DNA of 64,000 bases from UBA7455 sp026713185 (GTDB taxonomy: Bacteria; Pseudomonadota; Gammaproteobacteria; Pseudomonadales; Azotimanducaceae): the NCBI GenBank assembly GCA_963665785.1, contig OY762456.1:1426001-1490000 (forward strand), given 5' to 3'. Both the position numbers and the translations under genes were made by a program. Below, piece after piece: positions 31,847-40,489 of this stretch. The first letter of the stretch is position 1, and every line of letters starts with the position of its first letter. Below the pieces are notes generated by a model, which was not told where the DNA came from, did not search any database, and saw only the letters and a list, made by a program, of their open reading frames with translations.

Positions 31847-32830
31847 ATGAAAAACAGCTTCCTATTGTGCACGGCCATGGTGATTGCAGCTATCGTCTAC
31901 AGGCCGGCGCTGGCGCTGGATCTTGACCCTGAGCTGCCTGATTACAGCAAGTCCAGCGGCGTATCGGGCAATGTCATCAGCGTGGGTTCCGACACGCTGG
32001 CAAACCTGATGACCCTGTGGGCGGAGGAATTCAAAAAACTCTATCCCAACGTCAGCGTGCAGATCCAGGCTGCCGGTTCTTCGACAGCGCCGCCGGCCCT
32101 GACAGAGGGCACCTCCAACTTCGGGCCCATGAGCCGCAGGATGAAGAACAGGGAAATCGCGGGTTTCGAGACAAAATACGGTTATAAACCGACTCCCATC
32201 GCGGTAGCTATAGACGCCCTGGCGGTGTACGTGCACAAGGACAACCCCGTTGAGGGGATGACCATCCCCCAGGTCGATGCCGTTTTCTCCGCGACCCGCA
32301 AATGCGGTTATGCCGAGGATATCACGCGCTGGAGCCAACTGGGACTGACCGGCGCCTGGAGTAACAGGCCGCTTCAATTGTACGGGCGCAATTCAGTGTC
32401 AGGTACTTATGGTTACTTCAAGGAGCAGGCCCTGTGCAAGGGAGACTTCAAGAATAACGTCAACGAACAGCCCGGATCGGCCTCTGTCGTGCAGGGAGTA
32501 ACCAAGTCGATCAACGGCATAGGTTATTCCGGTATCGGTTACAAGACATCGGGGGTGCGCGCCGTGCCGCTGAGCAAGGATGGAACCGGTTTTACCGATG
32601 CCACGCCGTCCAATGCCATTGCCGGGAGTTATCCCCTGGCGCGCTTTCTCTATGTATACGTCAACAAGCCGCCGAACGATCCCCTGACCCCCCTGGAGCG
32701 TGAATTCGTCAGGATGATCATGTCCAGAACGGGGCAGGAAGTGGTTGTCAAGGACGGTTATATACCCTTGCCTGCCAGGGTTGCCAGGAATCAGCTTGCC
32801 TTGATCGGCGCGGTTACCCCGGAAGAGTAA
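31847..32830 (+). CDS. pstS: phosphate-binding protein PstS
   Basis: 327 residues with a signal peptide (F-L-L-C-T-A-M-V-I-A-A-I-V-Y-R-P-A-L-A). The mature protein has the phosphate-binding pattern: G-S-D-T-L near residue 47, A-A-G-S-S-T-A near 75, G-P-M-S-R-R near 94, and R-N-S-V-S-G-T-Y-G near 183. It delivers phosphate from the periplasm to PstCA. The preceding Pho box array supports PhoB control. It is 14 bp before pstC. Confidence 0.93.
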   Translation: MKNSFLLCTAMVIAAIVYRPALALDLDPELPDYSKSSGVSGNVISVGSDTLANLMTLWAEEFKKLYPNVSVQIQAAGSSTAPPALTEGTSNFGPMSRRMKNREIAGFETKYGYKPTPIAVAIDALAVYVHKDNPVEGMTIPQVDAVFSATRKCGYAEDITRWSQLGLTGAWSNRPLQLYGRNSVSGTYGYFKEQALCKGDFKNNVNEQPGSASVVQGVTKSINGIGYSGIGYKTSGVRAVPLSKDGTGFTDATPSNAIAGSYPLARFLYVYVNKPPNDPLTPLEREFVRMIMSRTGQEVVVKDGYIPLPARVARNQLALIGAVTPEE

Positions 32831-32844
32831 ATTTACAATCTCCC

Positions 32845-35118
32845 ATGAGCGATGATAGCACAACGTCCCTGTTAGCTGATTTCAACTCGGCCGAAGCGAA
32901 AAAACATCGCTATTACCGCCATCTGAAGGATGTCGCGCTGCGCTACATGATGGCGCTGGGTGGAATTAGCGTCATTGTTGCCATTGTACTCATCGCCTTT
33001 TACCTGGTTTACGTGGTGTTGCCCATGTTCAAGCCGCCGCACATCGAACAGGTGGCGGGCTACCCGGTTCCCGCGGGCACGGATACAGGGAGCCTGTATT
33101 ACGCCATGGAAGAACAGCGGGAAATTGGTCTGCGGGTTACCGGCGGTGCGGATGCCGTGTTTTTCAATACCGCAGACGGTAGCCTTGTGCACCGGGAATC
33201 CCTGCTGCAGGAGACCCGGGCTCGAGTTACTGCGTTTGCTGCCGGGGACCCTTCGCAACGATTGCTGGCCCTGGGATTGGACGATGGCAGCGTCTTGCTG
33301 GCCGTGCATGAATACCGGGTCACATACCCCGGCGATGTACGTGTTATACACCCCGGGATAGACTGGCCGGCAGGCAGGGAACCGGTAAAAATGGATGAGT
33401 CAGGCAAGGCAATTGCCATGATCGCGGCGCAGTACGACGAGGATCAGACTACCATTGCTGCGCTCACGGAGGATCAGCGCCTGTTGTTGTTGAATATGGT
33501 CGAGGAAGTATCGTTTTTAAGCGATGAAGCTGAAATCACGACCACGAAGAGCCAAATCCCGGTTGCCGGCAAGGTTACTTTCCTGTTGATGGACGTGGAA
33601 CACCGGGAACTTTATGTTGCAGAACAGGGCGGGCTGATTTCATACTACGATATCAGTGACAAGGCCGACCCGATTCTGGTGCAGAGAGTGCAGGCCGTCA
33701 GTATCCCCACGGAGATTACCAGCCTGTCCTTTCTCAGCGGCGGCATCTCCCTGCTGGTGGGCAATTCCGGCGGGGAAATTGCCCAGTGGTTTCCTGTCCG
33801 CGACCCGGAAAACAACTATACCCTGGAGAAGATTCGCAGTTTCGACTCGCAGTTGGCCAGGATCATGTCCATCGCGCCGGAATACTTCAGGAAAGGGTTT
33901 CTTACAACGGATGATGCCGGCTACCTGGGTATTTATCACTCGACCGCACACCGTACCGTGGCGCTGGAAAAGATCAGCGATAACAGGCTTATGCAACTGG
34001 CCGTGGCGCCGCGGGCCAATGCCATGCTGGTGGAAGATGATACCGGTTCATTACAGTTCTGGGAGATCGATAACGAGCATCCGGAGATATCCTGGTCGTC
34101 CATCTGGGGCCAGGTCTGGTATGAAAGCCGGGACAAGTCGGAATATATCTGGCAGTCGTCCTCCGCCAGCAGTGATTTCGAACCGAAATTCAGCCTGACG
34201 CCCCTGGTATACGGCACATTGAAGGCCGCATTTTATGCCATGTTGTTCGCCATGCCCCTGGCCATAATGGGCGCCATTTACACGGCCTATTTCATGTCCC
34301 CAATCATACGCGATTTCGTCAAGTCCACCATCGAGATTATGGCGGCATTGCCTACGGTCATACTCGGTTTCCTGGCCGGTCTGTGGTTTGCCCCGTTCGT
34401 GGAGCAGAACATGCCGGGCCTGTTTTTATGCATCCTCCTGTTGCCGCTCAGCGTGATCATCTCGGCTTATTGCTGGAACAGTTTGCCTGATGACCTTCGT
34501 CTCAAGTTCCCCAAGGGCTGGGAGGCGGTGCTGCTTGCGCCCGTTATCATCGCTACGGGCGTCATCTCGTTCGCCCTCAGCCAGCCCCTCGAGATAGCGT
34601 TGTTCGCAGGGAACATGCCCCTGTGGTTAACGGATGAATTAGGTATAACTTACGACCAGAGGAATTCGCTGGTAGTAGGCATCGCCATGGGCTTTGCCGT
34701 CATTCCCACTATTTTCACCATCAGTGAAGACGCGGTTTACGGAGTGCCCGAACACCTGACGATGGGTTCGCTGGCGCTGGGCGCAACCTCCTGGCAGACT
34801 GCCATGAGAGTGGTGCTGCTTACCGCCAGCCCGGGAATCTTCTCTGCGGTCATGATAGGTTTCGGCCGGGCAGTGGGGGAGACCATGATCGTACTCATGG
34901 CAACGGGAAATACGGCCATCATGGATATGAACATCTTTGAAGGCTTTCGTACCTTGTCCGCCAATATTGCAGTGGAAATGCCGGAATCCGAGGTGGGCAG
35001 CACCCATTTCCGCATCCTGTTCCTGGCCGCCCTGGTGCTGTTCCTGGCGACTTTCCTGTTCAATACCATAGCCGAGGTCGTCAGGCAAAGGTTGCGGGTG
35101 AAATACAGTTCACTATGA
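32845..35118 (+). CDS. pstC: phosphate ABC transporter permease PstC, long form
   Basis: 757 residues, about twice E. coli PstC (319). A first transmembrane helix (residues 33-58) is followed by a soluble 380-residue insertion with beta-propeller-like repeats, then the canonical permease (about 450-757) with its coupling loop E-H-L-T-M-G-S-L-A-L-G-A-T and G-R-A-V-G-E-T-M. Long PstC forms with a large soluble domain are known in Pseudomonas and other Gammaproteobacteria. It overlaps pstA by 4 bp (ATGA) and works with PstA, PstB and PstS. Confidence 0.9.
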   Translation: MSDDSTTSLLADFNSAEAKKHRYYRHLKDVALRYMMALGGISVIVAIVLIAFYLVYVVLPMFKPPHIEQVAGYPVPAGTDTGSLYYAMEEQREIGLRVTGGADAVFFNTADGSLVHRESLLQETRARVTAFAAGDPSQRLLALGLDDGSVLLAVHEYRVTYPGDVRVIHPGIDWPAGREPVKMDESGKAIAMIAAQYDEDQTTIAALTEDQRLLLLNMVEEVSFLSDEAEITTTKSQIPVAGKVTFLLMDVEHRELYVAEQGGLISYYDISDKADPILVQRVQAVSIPTEITSLSFLSGGISLLVGNSGGEIAQWFPVRDPENNYTLEKIRSFDSQLARIMSIAPEYFRKGFLTTDDAGYLGIYHSTAHRTVALEKISDNRLMQLAVAPRANAMLVEDDTGSLQFWEIDNEHPEISWSSIWGQVWYESRDKSEYIWQSSSASSDFEPKFSLTPLVYGTLKAAFYAMLFAMPLAIMGAIYTAYFMSPIIRDFVKSTIEIMAALPTVILGFLAGLWFAPFVEQNMPGLFLCILLLPLSVIISAYCWNSLPDDLRLKFPKGWEAVLLAPVIIATGVISFALSQPLEIALFAGNMPLWLTDELGITYDQRNSLVVGIAMGFAVIPTIFTISEDAVYGVPEHLTMGSLALGATSWQTAMRVVLLTASPGIFSAVMIGFGRAVGETMIVLMATGNTAIMDMNIFEGFRTLSANIAVEMPESEVGSTHFRILFLAALVLFLATFLFNTIAEVVRQRLRVKYSSL

Positions 35119-36788
35119 GTAGACAGACATCATTCAAAGGCTGGTTCGACAGCGGTGAACCCTGGATCTGGTTGAATGCCGGCGCAGTCAGCCTGTCCAT
35201 TATCATGGTTGTCGGACTCATCGCCCTTATCATGGTGCGCGGCATGGGCCATTTCTGGCCGACTGACGTTGCCGCATTTGATTACACCGATTCGGACGGT
35301 GCGGTCATTGCCCTGGCAGGTGAATTTGTCGATGCCGAATCGGTGCCCCGGGCAAGATCCGCGGCTAACGACAGCCGCATCCCGGCGGAACTTGAAGTTA
35401 TAGACCGCAGTCTGGTCAGGATCGGCAACCGGGACTACACGGGTTTCGACTACCGCTGGGTGCTCGACGCCGCCATGCAGAACCTGTCTTACCCGGAAAA
35501 CATCATGGCCGTAGAGAGATACGAATGGGGGAATTTTTACGGCTACCTCAAGGCCGTCAAGGAAGACGGCGAAGTGGTGAATGCCGACCCGGACTGGGAA
35601 ACATTTCAACGATATGTTACAGGGAGCCGGACTATTCTGGGGGAAATACACCATATCGAGAAAGACCTGATAGGGGCCGTCAACTACGAGATGGAGCGCC
35701 TGCGCCTGCGGGAAAGAGGATTGGTATTGAACGACGAACCGGCAGACAGTCCTGCCTACAGGGAAATCGAAACACGACGCGCCTCCCTGCAGGAAGAATA
35801 CAACAGCTATACCGGACGCCTGACTAACCTGTATGAGCAATTGAACAGGGCATCCTTCGTAGCGACCCTGGCCGGCGGGCAGGAAGCCGAACTGCTGTTT
35901 GCCAAGGTGGTGCGGGCATACCGTCCCAATGCCATGGGTATCATGGGCAAGATTTCAATTTATTTTGAGAAACTCTGGGAATTTGTATCGGGAGACCCCA
36001 GGGAAGCCAATACCGAAGGCGGCATTTTCCCGGCAATTTTCGGCACCGTCCTGATGGTGATGATCATGGCCGTGCTGGTAACGCCTTTTGGTGTCGTAGC
36101 GGCGGTGTACCTGCGGGAATACGCACGGCAGGGCCCGTTTACCAGGCTGATACGCATCGCCGTGAATAACCTGGCCGGTGTTCCCTCGGTCGTCTACGGC
36201 GTATTCGGGCTGGGTTTTTTCGTTTATTTCCTGGGAGGCACGATCGACGAACTGTTTTTCGCCGAATCCCTTCCCGCGCCTACCTTTGGCACGCCGGGCA
36301 TTATGTGGGCGTCTTTGACCATGGCCTTGTTGACGGTACCGGTAGTCATAGTCTCCACTGAAGAAGGCCTGGCAAGGGTGCCGCGGGCGATTCGCGAAGG
36401 CAGCTTGGCATTGGGCGCGACCAAGGCCGAGACGCTGTGGCGTACGGTTCTGCCCATGACAGCGTCAGCCATGTTGACGGGACTCATACTGGCCATTGCC
36501 CGGGCCGCCGGCGAGGTCGCGCCACTGATGCTTGTCGGTGTTGTCAAGCTGGCGCCGTCCATGCCGCTGGACGGGAATTTTCCGTTCCTGCACCTGGACA
36601 GGAAATTCATGCACCTGGGATTTCATATCTACGATGTGGGTTTCCAGAGTCCGAACGTGGAAGCGGCCAGGCCGCTGGTTTACGCGACCGCATTTTTATT
36701 GATCCTGATCATTATTTTTTTGAACCTGGCCGCAATCAAGATCCGCAACTCCCTGCGGGAAAAGTATCGGGCAGCAGAGCAGAACTGA
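35115..36788 (+). CDS. pstA: phosphate ABC transporter permease PstA, long form (DUF3333)
   Basis: 557 residues. The N-terminal 290 residues have one TM helix (24-45) and a DUF3333-like soluble part, with a charged coiled stretch E-M-E-R-L-R-L-R-E-R-G. The permease domain (about 305-550) carries R-E-G-S-L-A-L-G-A-T-K-A-E-T-L, the ATPase-coupling loop, and A-R-A-A-G-E-V-A-P-L. It makes the phosphate channel with PstC. The start overlaps the pstC stop by 4 bp; the extra domain is typical of the same long-form systems. Confidence 0.92.
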   Translation: MSRQTSFKGWFDSGEPWIWLNAGAVSLSIIMVVGLIALIMVRGMGHFWPTDVAAFDYTDSDGAVIALAGEFVDAESVPRARSAANDSRIPAELEVIDRSLVRIGNRDYTGFDYRWVLDAAMQNLSYPENIMAVERYEWGNFYGYLKAVKEDGEVVNADPDWETFQRYVTGSRTILGEIHHIEKDLIGAVNYEMERLRLRERGLVLNDEPADSPAYREIETRRASLQEEYNSYTGRLTNLYEQLNRASFVATLAGGQEAELLFAKVVRAYRPNAMGIMGKISIYFEKLWEFVSGDPREANTEGGIFPAIFGTVLMVMIMAVLVTPFGVVAAVYLREYARQGPFTRLIRIAVNNLAGVPSVVYGVFGLGFFVYFLGGTIDELFFAESLPAPTFGTPGIMWASLTMALLTVPVVIVSTEEGLARVPRAIREGSLALGATKAETLWRTVLPMTASAMLTGLILAIARAAGEVAPLMLVGVVKLAPSMPLDGNFPFLHLDRKFMHLGFHIYDVGFQSPNVEAARPLVYATAFLLILIIIFLNLAAIKIRNSLREKYRAAEQN

Positions 36789-36804
36789 CCGGAATAGAGA
36801 ATAC

Positions 36805-37659
36805 GTGAACGATCGAACAGACACAGACAAGGCGATGACAGGCACCCACGCCGTAAACCTGAGCACCCTGACCGGGCATTTGGGGAAGCTGTCCCTGGCG
36901 GATGAACGACCCTGTATCAACGTCAACGGCTTAAACCTGTATTACGGCGATAAGCAGGCTTTGAAGGACATTACCATGGTAGTGCCCGAGAAGAAGGCCA
37001 CTGCATTTATCGGACCCAGTGGTTGCGGCAAGTCGACGTTGCTGCGCTGTTTTAACCGCATGAATGACCTTATCGACAATGTTCACACCAGCGGTGAGAT
37101 CAGGATAGGCGGACAGAATATCTTTGCCAAGGCGGTGAACGTGGCCGAGCTTAGAAGGAATGTTGGCATGGTCTTTCAAAAACCCAACCCGTTTCCGAAA
37201 AGCATCTATGAAAACGTGGCCTATGGTCTCAGGATCCAGGGCATCAACAGGCGCCAGACCCTGGATGCCGTGGTGGAGAAGGCCCTGAAGAGCGCAGCGT
37301 TGTGGGATGAGGTCAAGGACCGGCTCGATGATAATGCCCTGGGGCTCTCCGGAGGCCAGGCCCAGCGCCTGGTGATCGCGCGGGCTATTGCCATCGAGCC
37401 TGAAATCCTGTTGCTCGATGAACCCTGTTCCGCCCTGGACCCGATCTCCACCCTGAAAGTAGAAGAACTGATTTATGAACTCAAAACCAACTATACTATC
37501 GTTATAGTGACCCATAACATGCAACAGGCGGCAAGGGTATCCGACTACACGGCCTATATGTACCTGGGAGAAATGATCGAGTTCAGCGACACGAATACAC
37601 TGTTTACCAATCCGAGTGAAAAAATGACTGAAGACTACATAACCGGACGTTACGGCTGA
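36805..37659 (+). CDS. pstB: phosphate ABC transporter ATPase PstB
   Basis: 284 residues from GTG 36805. The nucleotide-binding fold is complete: Walker A G-P-S-G-C-G-K-S-T, the Q-loop V-F-Q-K-P-N-P-F-P typical of PstB, signature L-S-G-G-Q-A-Q-R, Walker B I-L-L-L-D-E-P, and the switch His in V-T-H-N-M. About 30 residues precede the usual PstB start. It powers phosphate import and, with PhoU, signals to PhoR. Confidence 0.94.
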   Translation: MNDRTDTDKAMTGTHAVNLSTLTGHLGKLSLADERPCINVNGLNLYYGDKQALKDITMVVPEKKATAFIGPSGCGKSTLLRCFNRMNDLIDNVHTSGEIRIGGQNIFAKAVNVAELRRNVGMVFQKPNPFPKSIYENVAYGLRIQGINRRQTLDAVVEKALKSAALWDEVKDRLDDNALGLSGGQAQRLVIARAIAIEPEILLLDEPCSALDPISTLKVEELIYELKTNYTIVIVTHNMQQAARVSDYTAYMYLGEMIEFSDTNTLFTNPSEKMTEDYITGRYG

Positions 37660-37676
37660 AACTTGAGAGACATGTC

Positions 37677-38387
37677 ATGAGCAACATTCCACACCATATT
37701 TCCAGGCAGTTCGATGATGAACTGGAAACCATACGATCCGACGTGCTGGCCATGGGCGGCCTTGCCGAACAGCAGTTTTCCGATGCGTTGCAGGCATTGA
37801 TTGAGCTCAATGTTTCAGGTGCGGAGAAGGTGATGGAAAACGAGGACAGCCTGAACTCACTTGAGGTATCCATAGACGAGGAGTGTGTCACGCTGGTGGG
37901 GCGCCGGCAGCCGGCAGCCAGCGACCTGCGCTTTGTCATTGCGGTGATCAAGACCATCACCGACCTGGAACGCATCGGCGACGAAGCAGACAAGATAGCC
38001 AGGATGACCATCAGCCTGGCGGAGAAATCAGGCCCCCGATCCCATTATGTCGGGATAAATACCCTGGGAGCTTTCGTCAGGGACATGTTTCGCGACGCGT
38101 TGAACGCGTTTGCCCGTATGGACATCCAGGAAGCCCTGGTAACGGCCAGGAAAGAACCGGAATCTGACGAGCAGTACGGGGCTATTCTCAGGCAACTCAT
38201 TACCTACATGATTGAAGACCCGCGCAACATCAGCAGCATTATCGATGCAATGTGGGTGGCGCGGGCGCTGGAACGCATAGCCGATCATGCCCGCAACATC
38301 TGCGAGAATGTTATATATTTCGTCGAGGGCAAGGATGTGCGCCATATCAGCATAGAGCAGATGGAAGACGAAGTAAGAGGCGACTGA
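37677..38387 (+). CDS. phoU: phosphate signalling protein PhoU
   Basis: 236 residues, two PhoU three-helix bundles, each with the E-x-x-x-D metal-site pattern: E-L-E-T-I-R-S-D-V-L near 17-26 and, in the second half, R-D-A-L-N-A-F. H-I-S-R-Q-F-D-D-E-L-E is the typical start, and E-R-I-G-D-E-A-D-K-I and E-R-I-A-D-H-A-R-N-I are the repeated signature. It links Pst flux to the kinase PhoR and lowers its activity in high phosphate. It ends the Pst operon. Confidence 0.94.
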   Translation: MSNIPHHISRQFDDELETIRSDVLAMGGLAEQQFSDALQALIELNVSGAEKVMENEDSLNSLEVSIDEECVTLVGRRQPAASDLRFVIAVIKTITDLERIGDEADKIARMTISLAEKSGPRSHYVGINTLGAFVRDMFRDALNAFARMDIQEALVTARKEPESDEQYGAILRQLITYMIEDPRNISSIIDAMWVARALERIADHARNICENVIYFVEGKDVRHISIEQMEDEVRGD

Positions 38388-38452
38388 TTCCGGTTGCGTC
38401 CGGCGCCAGCTTTAACAAACCCGAACCCGAATTTTACATCAATCGCGAATAT

Positions 38453-39544
38453 TTACGAACTGTCCAGTTCTCGAGTCGACTCCCGGACAATCAGTTCGGG
38501 AACGGTTTGGTTCGGCCCCAGTGGAGCTTCTTCATCATAAAATTCAAGGAGACGTTGAGCCGCGAGCTGGCCGATCTTGCGTGCCGGAGTATGGACCGTC
38601 GTCAGACGGGGCCATATTCGAGTTGCCGTCTCAAAGTCATCGAAACCGGCAACCGAAAGAACTTCCGGCGCCTTCAAGCCTGCAACATGCAGAGCCTGCA
38701 ACACACCGGCAGCCATTTCATCATTGGCTGCGAAAACAGCTGTCGGCGGCGGATCAAGATCGAGTATCTCGGCGCCTCTGGCCAAGCCCGACTCAAACGT
38801 ATAGTCGCCCTGCAATACATAGTCCGTTGGCGGGTAAATGCCAAATTCCGTCAGGCCGTCCTCAAAACCGGAGCGACGCTCGTGCGCGGAGCGAAAGCTC
38901 CTGCGGCCAGCGACTATTGCAATTCGGGTGTGGCCCAGCTTAACCAGGTGCCGGGCTGCCTCACGAGCGCCGACGCGATCGTTGGTAACAATCATTCGCC
39001 GCTCCATGTCCAGTGCGACGGAGGCGATGCGAATGTAGGCGCAACCGATTTCGCGCAACGTTTCTACAAGGCGCTCGTCCTCGGATACTGACGGCGTCAG
39101 GATAACGCCGTAGAGTTTCTGCATTTCGATGAACTTTCGTGCGTCCTCAATAAAGGTGTCGCTCTCGCGATCGCAAGGATGAACCACCAGTTCGAATTCG
39201 GTACCCTTCAGACCATCAAGAATACCCTGTTGTACATTGACGACGTACTGCGGGGTTGGATTGTCGGAGATCATGCCAACAAGATACGAACGCCGAAAAG
39301 CGAAACCGCGCGCTTGTGGGTCCGGTCTGTAGCCGATGTCACTAATGAGCTCCTTGATTCCGGCGCGCGTTGCATCATTTACCTGCGGTGAATCGTTAAT
39401 GACCCGGGATACTGTTTTCTTCGAGACGCCGGCAAGCCGGGCTACATCGTCCATTGTCGGCCTTCGGCCGTCGAGATTATTCTCGTTCCAACTGCGGGCG
39501 GCAGCCTTGAAATCAGTGTCTGCTTTCCGGCTTTTTCTTCCCAT
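38453..39544 (-). CDS. LacI-family transcriptional regulator
   Basis: 363 residues. The HTH (residues 29-52) is T-M-D-D-V-A-R-L-A-G-V-S-K-K-T-V-S-R-V-I-N; a periplasmic-binding-like sensor domain follows (Y-L-V-G-M-I-S-D-N, then F-A-A-N-D-E-M-A-A-G and S-V-A-G-F-D-D). About 27 residues of extra N-terminus precede the HTH. It is the last gene of the leftward operon with the hydratase-like gene and TonB receptor, 25 bp after the former. It most likely controls this operon and the divergent beta-helix gene through the palindrome at 43514-43533. Confidence 0.9.
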   Translation of the reverse strand: MGRKSRKADTDFKAAARSWNENNLDGRRPTMDDVARLAGVSKKTVSRVINDSPQVNDATRAGIKELISDIGYRPDPQARGFAFRRSYLVGMISDNPTPQYVVNVQQGILDGLKGTEFELVVHPCDRESDTFIEDARKFIEMQKLYGVILTPSVSEDERLVETLREIGCAYIRIASVALDMERRMIVTNDRVGAREAARHLVKLGHTRIAIVAGRRSFRSAHERRSGFEDGLTEFGIYPPTDYVLQGDYTFESGLARGAEILDLDPPPTAVFAANDEMAAGVLQALHVAGLKAPEVLSVAGFDDFETATRIWPRLTTVHTPARKIGQLAAQRLLEFYDEEAPLGPNQTVPELIVRESTRELDSS

Positions 39545-39568
39545 GGAATTCTCTTGACAGGACTTGCG

Positions 39569-40423
39569 TCAAGCCCGCCTGCTGTTGCTCTGGCGTTTGG
39601 ACTCAAACTTCACATTGAACCAGCCGAACGAGCCGAAATCAACACGTGCCGCAGAGGATACCGACACATCATGAATGCCGGTAGCTGCACCGGTCGAAAT
39701 GAACGTCCCTTCTGGAAGTTCAATACTCCGAGCCGCAGCAAAACCCAAGAGAAAGCGCAACGCCGCCAGCGGACCGCCCGGAATGGCGTTTGCCGTCGCA
39801 TCTCCAACAACGTCGCCGTCGATCATGACTTTCGCAGTCATTGAATCGAGGTCTCTGGACTTCCAGTCCGCAACTGCAGGTCCCAGTAGCAGTCCGGCGT
39901 TATTGCCGAAGTCGGAAACAACACAGGTCGGACCCAGTTGATTGATTGCAGCCATGGGACTGCTGGCAATCTCCACTCCGACGTACAGCGAAGACACAAG
40001 TTCGATCAGATCTGCGTCGGAGTATTCCGTTCCCGACGGGTGGATGGCGCAGCCAAGCTCCAGAACAAACTCCGCCTCTACCGCAGCGAATCCACCCTCG
40101 TAAATCGGCATGGTCCTGGTGGCGCCAGACTCTATACGGACAATGGAAGATTTGAATATCGGGCCGGCCAGGCGCTCATCACCCACTCGCAAGCGATCAT
40201 CGGCCGGAATCATCCCGATCTTCCAGCCGGCGACCGTATCCCCCCAACGCGCTATTGACGCTTCCTGGATTGCGTACGCCTCGTCCAGTGAGTCCGGAAG
40301 GGCGCCCGGAAAATCCGGCAATGCCTCGGCAGCCATTCGCGCAGCCACCAGGCGCCTGGAAATCGCGTCAAGTTCTCGCGAAAGTCTGTCGGTTTCCGCC
40401 TTAGCTCCCAATGGGGGACTCAA
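39569..40423 (-). CDS. FAH-family / 2-keto-4-pentenoate hydratase-like enzyme
   Basis: 284 residues of the fumarylacetoacetase fold, closest to 2-oxo-pent-4-enoate hydratases: Y-A-I-Q-E-A near residue 50, W-K-I-G-M, E-A-E-F-V-L-E-L, then G-V-E-I-A-S-S and a late I-S-T-G-A-A-T-G-I-H-D. Metal-binding Glu pairs are visible. TTG 40423 is the assigned start, as no better one has a ribosome site. In this operon it may process a keto-acid sugar derivative; that is inferred from context. Confidence 0.8.
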   Translation of the reverse strand: MSPPLGAKAETDRLSRELDAISRRLVAARMAAEALPDFPGALPDSLDEAYAIQEASIARWGDTVAGWKIGMIPADDRLRVGDERLAGPIFKSSIVRIESGATRTMPIYEGGFAAVEAEFVLELGCAIHPSGTEYSDADLIELVSSLYVGVEIASSPMAAINQLGPTCVVSDFGNNAGLLLGPAVADWKSRDLDSMTAKVMIDGDVVGDATANAIPGGPLAALRFLLGFAAARSIELPEGTFISTGAATGIHDVSVSSAARVDFGSFGWFNVKFESKRQSNSRRA

Positions 40424-40428
40424 GGCAA

Positions 40429-40449
40429 GCCCCGGAAATGTTCCGGGGC
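40429..40449. terminator. stable hairpin between the TonB receptor and hydratase genes
   Basis: GCCCCGGAA and TTCCGGGGC form a perfect 9-bp stem with a 3-base loop (ATG). It lies just after the receptor stop on the minus strand. There is no T-run, so it is more likely a processing or attenuation hairpin than a full terminator, allowing lower expression of the downstream genes. Confidence 0.5.
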
Positions 40450-40489
40450 CTTCCTGTGAAGTGAGATGTCGTCATCGTTTGTCCGTTCG

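Noticed and set aside
38252..39091. A 279-codon plus-strand frame after phoU
   Set aside because: It is antisense to the lacI gene, which has a clear HTH and family structure.
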